A DNA stretch of 64,000 nt from Sphaerisporangium sp. TRM90804 (GCF_029846175.1 NZ_JARWAC010000009.1:186001-250000); one strand, 5' to 3'. Shown: positions 1-8,487, numbered from the stretch's first letter. Notes: a model not told the origin generated them from the letters alone. Translations and numbers: made by a program.

Positions 1-225
1 TTCGCCGGCGGCGCCGCCACGTGGGAGCAGTGGTGGGCCCTGGCCGCCGAGCACCCCCGGCTCGCTCCGCTGACGCTCGAACGGGAGCGGCGCTTCGCCG
101 ACCGGCCGCCGCAGCCTCCGGCACCGCTGGAGTTCCACCTCGCGGCGCTGCGCACCGCGGGCTTCACCGAGGTGGGAACCGTCTGGCAGTACCTGGACGA
201 CCACGTCGTCTTCGCCCGCCGATGA
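1..225 (+). CDS. Class I SAM-dependent methyltransferase, C-terminal part only
   Basis: The frame is open from base 1 and ends with TGA at 223-225, giving 74 residues; the N-terminus lies outside the window. The visible end (…LRTAGFTEVGTVWQYLDD…VVFA) is the last alpha/beta unit typical of class I methyltransferases, where a helix leads into a strand with a G-F-x-x-V pattern and a closing hydrophobic strand. The SAM-binding motifs are not in view, so substrate cannot be judged. Its stop overlaps the ATG of the permease gene at 222, so it is probably co-transcribed with the metal-chelate importer that follows; it could modify a siderophore or simply be a neighbour. Confidence 0.65.
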   Translation, partial: FAGGAATWEQWWALAAEHPRLAPLTLERERRFADRPPQPPAPLEFHLAALRTAGFTEVGTVWQYLDDHVVFARR

Positions 226-1319
226 CCGCTGACGACTTGCCGCGCGCCGCCGCGGGGGCCGTGCCCGCCGGTCCGCGGGCGCCCGCGACCGCTTCACCGG
301 CCGTGCGGCGACGCTCGCTCACGATGCTCGGCGCGGGGCTGGTGCTGCTGCCCCTGTCGGTGGCGGTCGCGGTGACCGTCGGGGCGGCGGGCCTGTCGGT
401 GGGCGAGGTGTTCGTGACCGTCGCCGCGCACCTGGGCCTCCCGGTGGACCCGCTGAGCCCGCTGCGGGACGCGATCGTGTGGGAGCTGCGCCTGCCGCGG
501 GTGCTGCTGGCGGCGCTGGTCGGGGGCGGCCTGGCCGTCTGCGGGGCGGTCCTGCAGGCGCTCACCCGCAACCCGCTGGCCGACCCCTACCTGCTGGGCA
601 TCTCCTCCGGGGCGTCCACCGGGGCGGTGGCCGTCCTGATCCTCGGCCTGGGCTCGGGAGCGGCGGCCGCGCTGACGGCGGGCGCCTTCGCCGGCAGCAT
701 CGCGGCCTTCTGCTGCGTGCTCGCGCTCATCGGCGCGGCACCGGGCGGCTCCCTGCGGGTCGTGCTGGCCGGAGTGGCGGTCTCCCAGCTGTTCAGCGCG
801 CTGACCAGCCTGGTCGTCATCTGGGCCGGTGACGCGCAGAGCACGCGCGGCGTGACGTTCTGGCTGCTGGGCTCCCTCGCCTCGGCGAGCTGGAGCGCCG
901 CCGCCCTCTGCGCGGCGGCGACGGGAGCCGGGCTGGCGCTGTGCTGGGCCGCCTCACCCGCCCTGGACGCCTTCGCCTTCGGGCGCGAGGCCGCCGCCTC
1001 GCTCGGCGTCGCTCCGGGCAGGACGCAGCTCGTCCTGCTCGTCACCACCGCGCTGGCCACGGCGGTCCTCGTCGCGGCGAGCGGCGCCATCGGGTTCGTG
1101 GGCCTGGTCGTCCCGCACGCCGTCCGCTTCCTGGCGGGCACCCGCCACCGCGTGCTGCTGCCGGCCGCCGCGCTGTACGGAGCGATCTTCCTGCTGTGGG
1201 CCGACACCGCCGCGCGCACGCTGTTCTCCCCGCGCGAGGTACCCGTCGGGGTGCTCACCGCCCTGATCGGCGTCCCGGCGTTCGCGGTCCTCATGCGCGG
1301 AAGGAGCACCGGGTCATGA
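222..1319 (+). CDS. FecCD-family metal-chelate ABC transporter permease
   Basis: This 365-residue protein is the membrane subunit of a type II ABC importer for iron-siderophore, haem or cobalamin-type ligands. After a polar N-terminus of about 30 residues there is a first membrane helix (about 33-60), then the family block WELRLPRVLLAALVGGGLA, followed by CGAVLQALTRNPLADPYLLG, the diagnostic FecCD coupling region. Further hydrophobic stretches bring the total to about ten helices; GAIGFVGLVVPHAVRFLAG is the late family motif. The ATG at 222 was chosen because it overlaps the preceding stop (ATGA) and gives the usual family length; further upstream the frame is open but not protein-like. It overlaps the ATPase gene by 4 nt. 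No periplasmic-binding protein is in view. Confidence 0.93.
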   Translation: MTADDLPRAAAGAVPAGPRAPATASPAVRRRSLTMLGAGLVLLPLSVAVAVTVGAAGLSVGEVFVTVAAHLGLPVDPLSPLRDAIVWELRLPRVLLAALVGGGLAVCGAVLQALTRNPLADPYLLGISSGASTGAVAVLILGLGSGAAAALTAGAFAGSIAAFCCVLALIGAAPGGSLRVVLAGVAVSQLFSALTSLVVIWAGDAQSTRGVTFWLLGSLASASWSAAALCAAATGAGLALCWAASPALDAFAFGREAAASLGVAPGRTQLVLLVTTALATAVLVAASGAIGFVGLVVPHAVRFLAGTRHRVLLPAAALYGAIFLLWADTAARTLFSPREVPVGVLTALIGVPAFAVLMRGRSTGS

Positions 1320-2107
1320 GCCTGGCCACCCGTGACGTCGCCTGGAGCGCCGACGGCGTCCCCATCGTCGACGGAGTCACGATCAGCGTGCCCAAGGGGC
1401 GTTTCACGGGCCTGATCGGTCCCAACGGCTCCGGCAAGTCGACGCTGCTGCGCCTGCTGGCCGGGCTGCTGCGCCCCCGGGCCGGGACGGTGCTGCTTGA
1501 CGGGCGCCGGCTCGGCGGGCTGCCCCGGCGCGAGGTCGCCCGCCGCCTGGCCGTGGTGGCCCAGGAGTCCTCCACCGACATCGACATGACCGTCGCGGAC
1601 GTCGTGGCCCTCGGCCGGATCCCCCACCGGTCGCCGCTCGCCCTCATGGGCCGTGACGACCTTCGCGACGCGCGGGAGACCGAGGAGGCCCTGGAGCGAT
1701 GCGGGCTGGCGGGCTGGGGCGAGCGCCGCTGGTCGACGCTGTCGGGCGGGGAGCGGCGGCGCGTCGGCATCGCCCGCGCGCTGGCCCAGCGGCCCGCCGA
1801 GCTCCTGCTGGACGAGCCGACCAACCATCTCGACATCCACCACCAGCTCGACCTGCTGCGGATGCTGGCGCGCGCGCCGGTCACCGTCGTCGCCGCGCTG
1901 CACGACCTGAACCTCGCGGCCCGGTACTGCGACCACCTCCTCCTGCTGGAGGCCGGGCGCGTGGTCGCCTCGGGCCCGCCCGCCGAGGTGCTGACCGCGC
2001 GATGGATCGAGCGGGTCTACCGCGTGCGGGTGGCGGTGAGCGCGGCCCCGGACGGCCGCCCTCACCTGTGGTACTCCCCGCTGGACGAGACGGCCTCCCC
2101 GGGTTGA
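1316..2107 (+). CDS. FecE-type ABC transporter ATP-binding protein
   Basis: This 263-residue ATPase energises the permease encoded just upstream. Walker A is GPNGSGKST (about residues 35-43), the Q-loop lies in VVAQES, the signature is LSGGE, Walker B is LLLDEPTNHLD and the H-loop is the His in ALHDLNLAARYCD. The DEPTNHLDI and LHDLN pattern is characteristic of siderophore/haem/cobalamin importers. The ATG at 1316 overlaps the permease stop by 4 nt, so translation is coupled. The family length (about 255-270) matches. The exact ligand cannot be assigned from sequence. Confidence 0.92.
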   Translation: MSLATRDVAWSADGVPIVDGVTISVPKGRFTGLIGPNGSGKSTLLRLLAGLLRPRAGTVLLDGRRLGGLPRREVARRLAVVAQESSTDIDMTVADVVALGRIPHRSPLALMGRDDLRDARETEEALERCGLAGWGERRWSTLSGGERRRVGIARALAQRPAELLLDEPTNHLDIHHQLDLLRMLARAPVTVVAALHDLNLAARYCDHLLLLEAGRVVASGPPAEVLTARWIERVYRVRVAVSAAPDGRPHLWYSPLDETASPG

Positions 2108-2556
2108 CCGATGCCCGGGCCGGGAAGCCCGGGCGGGCGGGGCGGGCCTCCTTATGGATTCCCGAGCCGCTGCCCGACCGTTCCGAGCGGCTCGACGGGC
2201 TGACGCACGGGCGCCCACGCGCCGTCCGCGGCGCGGCTCTCGCTCGGCCGGCGCGACGACGACGCCGCGCTGTTCTGGGCGTACCTCGTCGCCGCGCCGC
2301 GGACCGCGGCGACCTGGAGGCGGCGCACGGGGCGTACGCCGAGTGCCTGGAAGGCGTGCGGTGCCCGCCCGCCTACCGCGGCGTCATCGTCTGACCGGCC
2401 GGCGCGCGGCCGGGATCCCGGTGCCCCCAGGTCGAGGGCATCGGGATCCGTCTTGCAGAATTCTCCGGGGGCCTGTCGATTCGGCCGCTTCCCGTACGAC
2501 GTCATGTTGTGCGGCGACCCCGCCGCGCGATCGGAACGACAGACCCGGAGCCGACC
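2108..2556 (+). other. Intergenic stretch with possible degenerate gene fragments
   Basis: These 449 bases separate the importer from the DGPF gene. Two short protein-like pieces lie in different frames: around 2250-2300 a piece reading RRDDDAALFWAYLVAA, and around 2310-2394 a piece reading RGDLEAAHGAYAECLEGVRC and ending in a stop. Together they could be the frameshifted remains of a small gene, but neither piece is recognised. The segment from about 2440 to 2520 is less GC-rich and is the likely promoter region for the DGPF gene. Nothing firmer can be supported. Confidence 0.3.
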
Positions 2557-2907
2557 ATGAAATACATGCTGCTGATCAACGCCGGCGCGATCGACGACAA
2601 CGGCGGCGCCTCCGAGTGCACCGTCGAGGACTGGACGGCCTACGACAAGGAGATGCGGGACGCCGGCATCTACGTCTCCGGCGAGTCGCTGGCCGACCTG
2701 GTCACCGCCACGACGGTGCGGGTGGGGCAGGACGGCCGGCGCACCGTCACCGACGGGCCGTTCGCCGAGACCCGCGAGGTCCTCGGCGGCTTCTACGTCA
2801 TCGACGTGCCGAACCTGGACGTCGCGCTCGACTGGGCCGCCCGCAACCCCGGCGCGCGCGGCAGCGGCTCGGTCGTGGTGCGTCCGGTCGCCGACTTCGG
2901 GGCCTGA
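2557..2907 (+). CDS. YCII/DGPF-domain protein, partner of an ECF42-type sigma factor
   Basis: This 116-residue protein belongs to the YCII-related (DGPF) family. It starts MKYMLLIN and carries the signature TDGPFAETREVLGGFYVIDV, with the DGPF motif that names the family. ATG 2557 is chosen because the conserved first strand begins there; the frame extends further upstream but without family similarity. Its stop is followed after 2 nt by the GTG of the sigma factor, so the two are coupled. In ECF42 systems DGPF proteins are conserved genomic partners whose biochemical role is unresolved (family knowledge). Confidence 0.9.
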   Translation: MKYMLLINAGAIDDNGGASECTVEDWTAYDKEMRDAGIYVSGESLADLVTATTVRVGQDGRRTVTDGPFAETREVLGGFYVIDVPNLDVALDWAARNPGARGSGSVVVRPVADFGA

Positions 2908-2909
2908 CG

Positions 2910-4241
2910 GTGCGCGACGAGGGAGCCGCCGGGCCGGGCACGCCCGGTGAATCGCCCGCCCAGTCCGTGGAGTCGGTGTTCCGCGAGGAGCGCGGCCGGC
3001 TGCTCGCCTCCCTCGTCCGCCGTTTCGGCGATCTCGACCTGGCCGAGGAGGTCACCTCCGAGGCCATCGAGGCGGCTCTGGTGCAGTGGCCGGTCGAGGG
3101 CGTCCCGGCCAGGCCGGGCGGCTGGCTGCTGACCACGGCGCGGCGCCGGGCCGTCGACCGCCTGCGGCGCGACCAGGCCTACGCCGCCCGCCTCGCCATC
3201 CTGCAGGTGGAGGCCGACCGGGCCGAGCCGGCCCCGCCCGCGGACGCCGACGGCGACCTCCCCGACGAGCGGCTGCAGATGTTCTTCACCTGCGCCCACC
3301 CGGCTCTCGCGGCCGAGGACCGCGGGGCGCTGACCCTGCGCTGCCTGGCCGGTCTGGCGACGCCCGAGGTGGCGCGGGCCTTCCTCGTGCCACCCGCGAC
3401 GATGGCCCAGCGGATCGTGCGGGCGAAGCGGAAGATCCGCGAGGCTCGCATCCCGTTCCGCGTGCCCGGCGCCGACGAGTTGCCCGAGCGCCTGCCCGGG
3501 GTGCTCCAGGTCATCTATTCGATCTTCACCGAGGGGTACGCGGCCAGCTCGGGCCCGCGGTTGCAGCGGCTCGACCTCGCGGAGGAGGCCATCCGGCTGG
3601 CGCGCATCCTGCGCCGGCTGCTGCCCGCCGAGAGGGAGGTCGCCGGGCTGCTCGGGTTGATGCTGCTGGTCCACGCGCGACGCGACGCCCGGACCGGCCC
3701 GGACGGCGAGATCGTGCTGCTGGACGCGCAGGACCGCGGCCGCTGGGACCGCGCGATGATCGAGGAGGGCCGTGGCCTGGTGGTCGCCGCGCTGACCGGC
3801 GGCCCGGCCGGCCCGTACGGGGTGCAGGCGGCCATCGCCGCCCTGCACGACGAGGCCGCCGACCTCGCGTCCACCGACTGGCCGCAGGTCGTGGCGCTCT
3901 ACGACGTGCTGCTCGCGCTCACCCCCTCCCCCGTCGTCGCGCTGAACCGCGCGGTGGCGACGGCGATGCGCGACGGCCCCGAGGCCGGGCTCGCGCTGCT
4001 CGACGAACTGGCCGGCGAGCCGCAGCTGCGCGGTCACCACCCCTACCCGGCCGCCCGGGGCGACCTGCTGCGGCGCCTGGGCCGGCTGCCGGAGGCCGCG
4101 GTGGCCTACCGGGAGGCGCTCGGCCTGGCCGGCACCGAACCCGAACGGGCCCACCTGCGGGCCAAGTTGAGTGCTTTGAAGGTTCATCCTCGCGAAAGCC
4201 GGAAAATGCCGCGAAAGTCTGCATCGGAGGGTCAACGATGA
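2910..4241 (+). CDS. ECF sigma factor with C-terminal TPR-like extension (ECF42 type)
   Basis: This 443-residue sigma factor has region 2 at about residues 25-95 (ESVFREERGRLLASLVRRFG, then DLDLAEEVTSEAIEAAL and a WLLTTARRRAVDRLRR stretch) and region 4 at about 125-185 (ALTLRCLAGLATPEVARAF, AQRIVRAKRKIREARI). A long C-terminal part of about 240 residues (YSIFTEGYAASSG, EAIRLARILRRLLPAE, ALNRAVATAM, AAVAYREALGLA) has the helical-repeat look of ECF42 sigma factors, which have no anti-sigma factor and depend on this extension. The GTG at 2910 sits 2 nt after the DGPF stop. The last 20 residues (HPRESRKMPRK…) are basic and unlike the family end. Confidence 0.92.
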   Translation: MRDEGAAGPGTPGESPAQSVESVFREERGRLLASLVRRFGDLDLAEEVTSEAIEAALVQWPVEGVPARPGGWLLTTARRRAVDRLRRDQAYAARLAILQVEADRAEPAPPADADGDLPDERLQMFFTCAHPALAAEDRGALTLRCLAGLATPEVARAFLVPPATMAQRIVRAKRKIREARIPFRVPGADELPERLPGVLQVIYSIFTEGYAASSGPRLQRLDLAEEAIRLARILRRLLPAEREVAGLLGLMLLVHARRDARTGPDGEIVLLDAQDRGRWDRAMIEEGRGLVVAALTGGPAGPYGVQAAIAALHDEAADLASTDWPQVVALYDVLLALTPSPVVALNRAVATAMRDGPEAGLALLDELAGEPQLRGHHPYPAARGDLLRRLGRLPEAAVAYREALGLAGTEPERAHLRAKLSALKVHPRESRKMPRKSASEGQR

Positions 4242-4251
4242 AGTCGGAGGC

Positions 4252-4701
4252 ATGACGGTCCCGATCCGGGACGCCGCCGGCCCCTTCACGGGTGGCGCCC
4301 TCACCGCGCTCCCGTCCCCCGCCACCCGCCTGCTCGGCCCCGGCGAGCCGACGCACGGCGTCGAAGCCTTCCCCGAGCTGCGCGACGAGCTCTTCCGCCA
4401 CCTCGTCGAACACGAGGGCTTCCGCTCGATCGCCATCGAGAGCGATGCCTGGCGGCCCTGGTCGCCGACGCCTACGTCACCGACGGCGCCGGCACCCTCG
4501 ACGACGCGATGAGCCACGGCTTCAGCCACGGCTTCGGCGCCTCACCCGCCAGTCGTCATCGACCCCGGCCGCCTCGCCGAAGCGCTCGACCGGAAGCCGG
4601 CTCCCCGCGTCCCGGCCGGCCACACGTACTTCCCGCTCCACCCGTCCACCACCGACCGGATCGACGCCATCGTGTTCGTCAAAAAGATCCCGGCCGCGTG
4701 A
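4252..4701 (+). pseudogene. Erythromycin-esterase family gene, internally deleted and frameshifted
   Basis: Three pieces of one family are seen in order. The first starts at ATG 4252 and reads LLGPGEPTHGVEAFPELRDE and GFRSIAIESDA, the start of the erythromycin-esterase/succinoglycan-synthesis domain. At about 4445-4460 the homology moves to another frame (ALVADAYVTDGAGTLDDAMS, HGFSHGFG). By 4552 it has returned to the first frame with the C-terminal end (VVIDPGRLAEAL, HTYFPLHPSTTDRIDAIVFV) and TGA at 4699-4701. Intact members have about 400 residues; here only about 150 are represented, so roughly 250 central residues, including much of the catalytic core, are gone. It starts 10 nt after the sigma gene. 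It is almost certainly inactive. Confidence 0.82.
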
Positions 4702-5377
4702 GGCGGCGGTCGGAACGGCGGATCGCCCACACCACGGCGAGCAGGGCGAGCGCCGTCAGCGGATAGCCCATGGCGATCTTCGCGACCGCGAGCCAGCCGG
4801 TCTGGTCCTCCTGGTAGAGCCAGTTCTGCACCACGTACCGCGCGGCGAACACCGCAGCCAGCACGGCCGTGGCCACGTCGTACCCGAAGCGGGACGGCCC
4901 GTCCTTCGTCCAGTGCATCGGCGCGCGGTTCAGCACGCTCCAGGCCACCCCGGCGAGCGGCCTGCGGATCAGGATCGAGAGTGTCAGCACGACGAAGCAG
5001 GCCAGGCTCCCCCAGATGCCGAACAGGAAGAACCCGCTCGCCGAACCGGAGCGGTAGGCGATGAACGAGGCGATGGCGATCCCGATGAAACCGGACACCG
5101 CGGGCTGGAGCGGCTCCTCGCGTACCGCCCGCAGCACGATGAACGCGATCGCGGCGCCCACCGCGCACCCGATGCCGCCCAGCAGCCCGAACATCGAGTT
5201 GCCGACGACGAACACCATGACCGGGAAGGAGGAGTGGAAGAGCCCGGCCAGGCCGCCCGTCTGCTCCCACGGCGTGGGCGTCCTGTGCCTGTCCGGCTCT
5301 GTGGACTCCCCGGAGGACACGGCGGGCGCCCCGGTGGCGCACTCGGAAGGGCGCCCGGCGGGCGACGGGCCGGTCAC
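4679..5377 (-). CDS. DUF3159 membrane protein
   Basis: This 232-residue integral membrane protein has about six hydrophobic segments after a polar N-terminus of about 45 residues. GGLAGLFHSSFPVMVFVVGN and GFFLFGIWGSLACFVVLTLS are typical of the actinobacterial DUF3159 family, and LNRAPMHWTKDGPSRFGYDV is the conserved loop. Function is unknown. The start is a GTG at 5377-5375 that overlaps the stop of the carotenoid oxygenase gene (GTGA), so the two genes form a translationally coupled operon. Its 3' end overlaps the tail of the erythromycin-esterase remnant by 23 nt on the other strand. Confidence 0.85.
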   Translation of the reverse strand: MTGPSPAGRPSECATGAPAVSSGESTEPDRHRTPTPWEQTGGLAGLFHSSFPVMVFVVGNSMFGLLGGIGCAVGAAIAFIVLRAVREEPLQPAVSGFIGIAIASFIAYRSGSASGFFLFGIWGSLACFVVLTLSILIRRPLAGVAWSVLNRAPMHWTKDGPSRFGYDVATAVLAAVFAARYVVQNWLYQEDQTGWLAVAKIAMGYPLTALALLAVVWAIRRSDRRLTRPGSF

Positions 5378-6735
5378 GACAGGTCCGTGCTGGGAATCCA
5401 GCTTCCGTGGAAGCCCAGCGGAACCCGCACCGGCAGGTGGACGGCGGCGACCGGGGCGCCGGTGAAGTCCTGGGCCGCCAGGATCACCAGGTCGGTCGCG
5501 CCACGGACGGGGTCGTGCACGAAGGCCATCACGTAACCGTCGTCCTCCGCCGCGCCGGCCGCCGACGGCACGAACACCGCCTCGCCGACCGCGGCGTCAC
5601 GGCCGAACGCGTGTGTCTCCACGGTGCCGCGCACGAGATCGTGCTTGAGCAGCACGTCGCCGAAGGCGTCGTCGTCCAGCTCCTCCAGATCTTCCGCGCC
5701 GGACGGCGGGGCCGCGCTCACGGCGGTGTACCCGTACCGGTGCGGCGCGCTCACCACACGCTCGTCCACCCGTGGGAACTCCTGGGCGCGGTCGTGCAGC
5801 CGCTGTCCGTCGACCTCGCCTCCGATGAGGTCGACGGTGAACCGGTCGAGCGTGGGGGTGGCGGGCCCCTCGAACCTCGCCATGTCGAACGCCTGGGGGT
5901 AGCGGACCACGTCGAGCACGACTTGGTCGCCGTCGTCGTAGGCGTTGAGGGTGTGGTAGATCCAGCAGGGCTCGATGTCGAGCCAGCGCACCGCGGTGCC
6001 GTCGCGCGGCAGCAGTCCGAGGCGGGCCCCGTGCGCCTCGTCCCACGCGTACGGGACCGCCGCCCCGCTCATGGCGGCGTCCATGTCGGCGATGACCGGC
6101 AGGTCGTACAGGATCACGTACTTCCCGGTGAGCGCGAAGTCGTGCATCATCGGCCCGCCGGTGACCGGGATCTCCCGCACCGAGGACACCAGGCCGTCCG
6201 CGCCGACGACCACGTGCTCGACGGCGTCGGGCCGTCCCCAGCGGTACGTGACGGCGTGCAGATCTCCGGTGCGCGGGTCGAGCTTGGTGTGCGCCGCGTA
6301 GCCGGCGGGCAGGGTGCCGCCGAAGTCGTGCGGGCCGGTCGTCTCCAGCTCGTCGGTGAGTTCGTACGGCCGTGGCCCGGACTCCACCAGCGCCAGCGTC
6401 CGGCCGGCGTGGCCGATCACGTGGGTGTTGGCCGCGAAGTCCATCCCCTCGAAGACCGGGCCCGGCCGTGGCCGCTCCCCGAGCGCCTGGGACACCGTGG
6501 CGGAGCGAACCCAGCGGTTGCGGTACCACTCGGCCCGCCCGTCCCGCAGGCGGACCCCGTGCACCATCCCGGTGCCGAGGAAGAGGGCCGCGGCGCCGGG
6601 GTCGTCGAGTCCCAGCGCGTTCGGCCCGTTGCGCAGGTAGCGCCCGTCCAGTTCGGCGGGGATGACGCCGGTGACCCGCAGGTCGTACGCGGTCACCTCC
6701 TCGGTGACCGGGGCGGAGGCGTTCGTGGGGGGCAT
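5374..6735 (-). CDS. Carotenoid cleavage oxygenase (RPE65/CCD family)
   Basis: This 453-residue enzyme is a non-haem iron carotenoid or stilbene cleavage dioxygenase. The seven-bladed propeller family is recognised from YLRNGPNALGLDDPG near the N-terminus and from the four iron-binding histidines, seen in AAHTKLDPRTGD, MMHDFALTGKYVILYD, IYHTLNAYDDGD and LGFHGSW at the C-terminus. All four are present, so it should be active. ATG 6735 is used because the family N-terminus (MPPTNAS…YDLRVTGVIPAELDG) begins there. It is divergent from a TetR gene with tandem palindromes in between, and coupled to DUF3159 downstream. The substrate is unknown; no carotenoid biosynthesis genes are in the window. Confidence 0.93.
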   Translation of the reverse strand: MPPTNASAPVTEEVTAYDLRVTGVIPAELDGRYLRNGPNALGLDDPGAAALFLGTGMVHGVRLRDGRAEWYRNRWVRSATVSQALGERPRPGPVFEGMDFAANTHVIGHAGRTLALVESGPRPYELTDELETTGPHDFGGTLPAGYAAHTKLDPRTGDLHAVTYRWGRPDAVEHVVVGADGLVSSVREIPVTGGPMMHDFALTGKYVILYDLPVIADMDAAMSGAAVPYAWDEAHGARLGLLPRDGTAVRWLDIEPCWIYHTLNAYDDGDQVVLDVVRYPQAFDMARFEGPATPTLDRFTVDLIGGEVDGQRLHDRAQEFPRVDERVVSAPHRYGYTAVSAAPPSGAEDLEELDDDAFGDVLLKHDLVRGTVETHAFGRDAAVGEAVFVPSAAGAAEDDGYVMAFVHDPVRGATDLVILAAQDFTGAPVAAVHLPVRVPLGFHGSWIPSTDLS

Positions 6736-6790
6736 GGCGGTCCTTCCTGGGTGGCGGCCGGCCGGGAGCACGTCGGCCGGATCCGTAAGC

Positions 6791-6816
6791 GTAACTAAGT
6801 TACGTAACGATGTTAC
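6791..6816. promoter_or_regulatory. Two abutting 13-bp palindromes, probable TetR operator
   Basis: GTAACTAAGTTAC at 6791-6803 and GTAACGATGTTAC at 6804-6816 are both perfect GTAAC-N3-GTTAC palindromes placed end to end. They lie between the divergent carotenoid oxygenase and TetR genes, directly upstream of a CATAAT -10 element at 6819-6824. Binding here would repress both directions. Confidence 0.8.
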
Positions 6817-6832
6817 GGCATAATGGCGAATC

Positions 6833-7477
6833 ATGAGCCCGAAAACCGCCGATCCCGCCGTCCGCGCCCGACTCATCGAGTCCGCCGCGCGCGTCCTCGC
6901 CGAGGAGGGGCCGAACTCCCTGACCGCCCGGCGCCTCGCCGCCGAGGCGGGCACGTCCACGACGGCCGTCTACACCTTCTTCGGCGGCATGGACCAGGTG
7001 TGGCACGCGGTGCGGCGGGAGGGCTTCGCCCGGCTGGCCACCCACCTCGACGCCACGCCCGACCTGGCGGACCCGGTGGCGAACCTCGTCGCCGGCGGGG
7101 CCGCCTACCTCGCCAACGGGATGGCCAACCCGAACCTCTACCGGGCGATGTTCGATCGGCACGACGTGCCCGACATCGGGAACGACACCTTCGGGCGCCT
7201 GGTCGGCGCGGTCCGCCGATGCGTCGACGCCGGTCGGTTCCACCGGGTCGAGCCGTTGAGGTCGCTGGGCTGGGCCGTCCAGTCGTGGACGATGAGGCAC
7301 GGCATGGTGAGCCTCGCCATCGCCGAGCTGATGCCCGCCGAGCACGTCCCGCTCCACTTCGCGGACATGTCGCGGTGCCTGTTCATCGGGTACGGCGACG
7401 ACCCCGAGGCGGCCGAGCGTTCGGTGGACCTGGCGATGCGTGAGTGGCGGCCGGTCGATCCGGCGGGCGCGAGCTGA
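6833..7477 (+). CDS. TetR-family regulator of the carotenoid oxygenase operon
   Basis: This 214-residue protein has an N-terminal TetR helix-turn-helix (RARLIESAARVLAEEG, then LTARRLAAEAGTSTTAVYTF with the recognition helix) and a C-terminal ligand domain containing NPNLYRAMFDRHDVPD and LGWAVQSWTMRHGMVSLAIA, like TetR_C_33/WHG-type domains. The ATG at 6833 lies only about 8 nt after the -10-like CATAAT, so the transcript is probably leaderless. The two palindromes just upstream make it the likely repressor of itself and of the divergent carotenoid oxygenase/DUF3159 operon. Confidence 0.92.
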   Translation: MSPKTADPAVRARLIESAARVLAEEGPNSLTARRLAAEAGTSTTAVYTFFGGMDQVWHAVRREGFARLATHLDATPDLADPVANLVAGGAAYLANGMANPNLYRAMFDRHDVPDIGNDTFGRLVGAVRRCVDAGRFHRVEPLRSLGWAVQSWTMRHGMVSLAIAELMPAEHVPLHFADMSRCLFIGYGDDPEAAERSVDLAMREWRPVDPAGAS

Positions 7478-7500
7478 GCCGGGCGTCCCGCCCCCGGCGG

Positions 7501-8352
7501 CTACGGCGTCTGATCGGTGACCGGTCGGAGCCGGTCGAGCCGCCGCCGCTGGTCGCCGGTGAGCCGCAGGCTCGCCGCGGCGACGTTCTCCTCCAGGTGG
7601 CCGATCGTGCCGGTGCCGGGGATCGGCAGCACGACGGGCGAGCGGTCGAGCAGCCACGCGAGCGCGACCTGCGCCGCGGTGGCGCCGAGCTCGGAGGCCA
7701 CGGCGGCGACCTCGCCCGTCGCCGTCGACACCGCGGGGTGGACGGGCCGCCAGGGCAGGAAGGCGATCCCGGCCGCGGCGCAGGCGTCCAGTACGGCCTC
7801 GTGCTCGCGGTCGAGCAGGTTGTAGCGGTTCTGCACGCTGGCGACGTCGATGAAGCGCCGTGCCCGCTCCAGCTCGTCGACGGTGACCTCGGACAGCCCG
7901 ATGTGCCCGATCTTGCCGTCGACCTGCAGTTCGCGCAGCGTCCCCAACTGGTCGGCGAGCGGCACCTCCGGATCGACGCGATGCAGCTGCAGCAGCTCGA
8001 TCCGGTCGACCCGGAGCCGGCGCAGACCCTGCTCGACCTGCTCGCGCAGGAAGCCGGGCCGTCCGCAGATCGCCGCGTCGCGCGGCGGGTCGGGTGGCGC
8101 CACCCCGACCTTCGTCGCGATGAGCAGGTCGTCCGGGTAGGGATGCAGCGCCTCGGCGAGCAACTGCTCGTTGGCGCCCCACCCGTACAGGTGCGCGGTG
8201 TCGATCAGGGTGACGCCCAGCTCGACGGCGCGTCGCGCCACGGCGATCGAGCGCTCACGGGCCGGCCCGGGGTCGGTGGGCAGTTGCATGGCCCCGAACC
8301 CGAGGCGCCGCACGCTCCGCTCGCCGCCGATGTCGAACGTGCTCACTGTCAT
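7501..8352 (-). CDS. Aldo/keto reductase
   Basis: This 283-residue enzyme has the NAD(P)H-dependent aldo/keto reductase (beta/alpha)8 barrel. The catalytic tetrad is visible: Asp and Tyr in LIDTAHLYGWGANEQLLAEA, Lys in LLIATKVGV and His in LLQLHRVD. The cofactor end reads PIPGTGTIGHLEENVAA, replacing the common IPG.sr pattern. The family has broad carbonyl substrates and none can be assigned here. It converges with the TetR gene (23-nt gap) and shares strand with the LLM oxidoreductase upstream, with 135 nt between them. Start ATG 8352 gives the usual N-terminal beta-strand. Confidence 0.93.
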   Translation of the reverse strand: MTVSTFDIGGERSVRRLGFGAMQLPTDPGPARERSIAVARRAVELGVTLIDTAHLYGWGANEQLLAEALHPYPDDLLIATKVGVAPPDPPRDAAICGRPGFLREQVEQGLRRLRVDRIELLQLHRVDPEVPLADQLGTLRELQVDGKIGHIGLSEVTVDELERARRFIDVASVQNRYNLLDREHEAVLDACAAAGIAFLPWRPVHPAVSTATGEVAAVASELGATAAQVALAWLLDRSPVVLPIPGTGTIGHLEENVAAASLRLTGDQRRRLDRLRPVTDQTP

Positions 8353-8487
8353 GTAGCGGTTTCGCCTCTCCTTCGAGGCTGATCACGATAACCCGGACCG
8401 CGGTTCCACGGCTCCTCCTCGACAGGTGAGATCGACGCAAGCCGGCTCGGCATCCCCGACGACGCACCGCTGGGCCCGCTCGGGGCG

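Noticed and set aside
2793-4529. 578-codon minus-strand frame opposite the ECF42 sigma gene
   Set aside because: Low-complexity antisense reading of an authentic sigma factor; no family motif.
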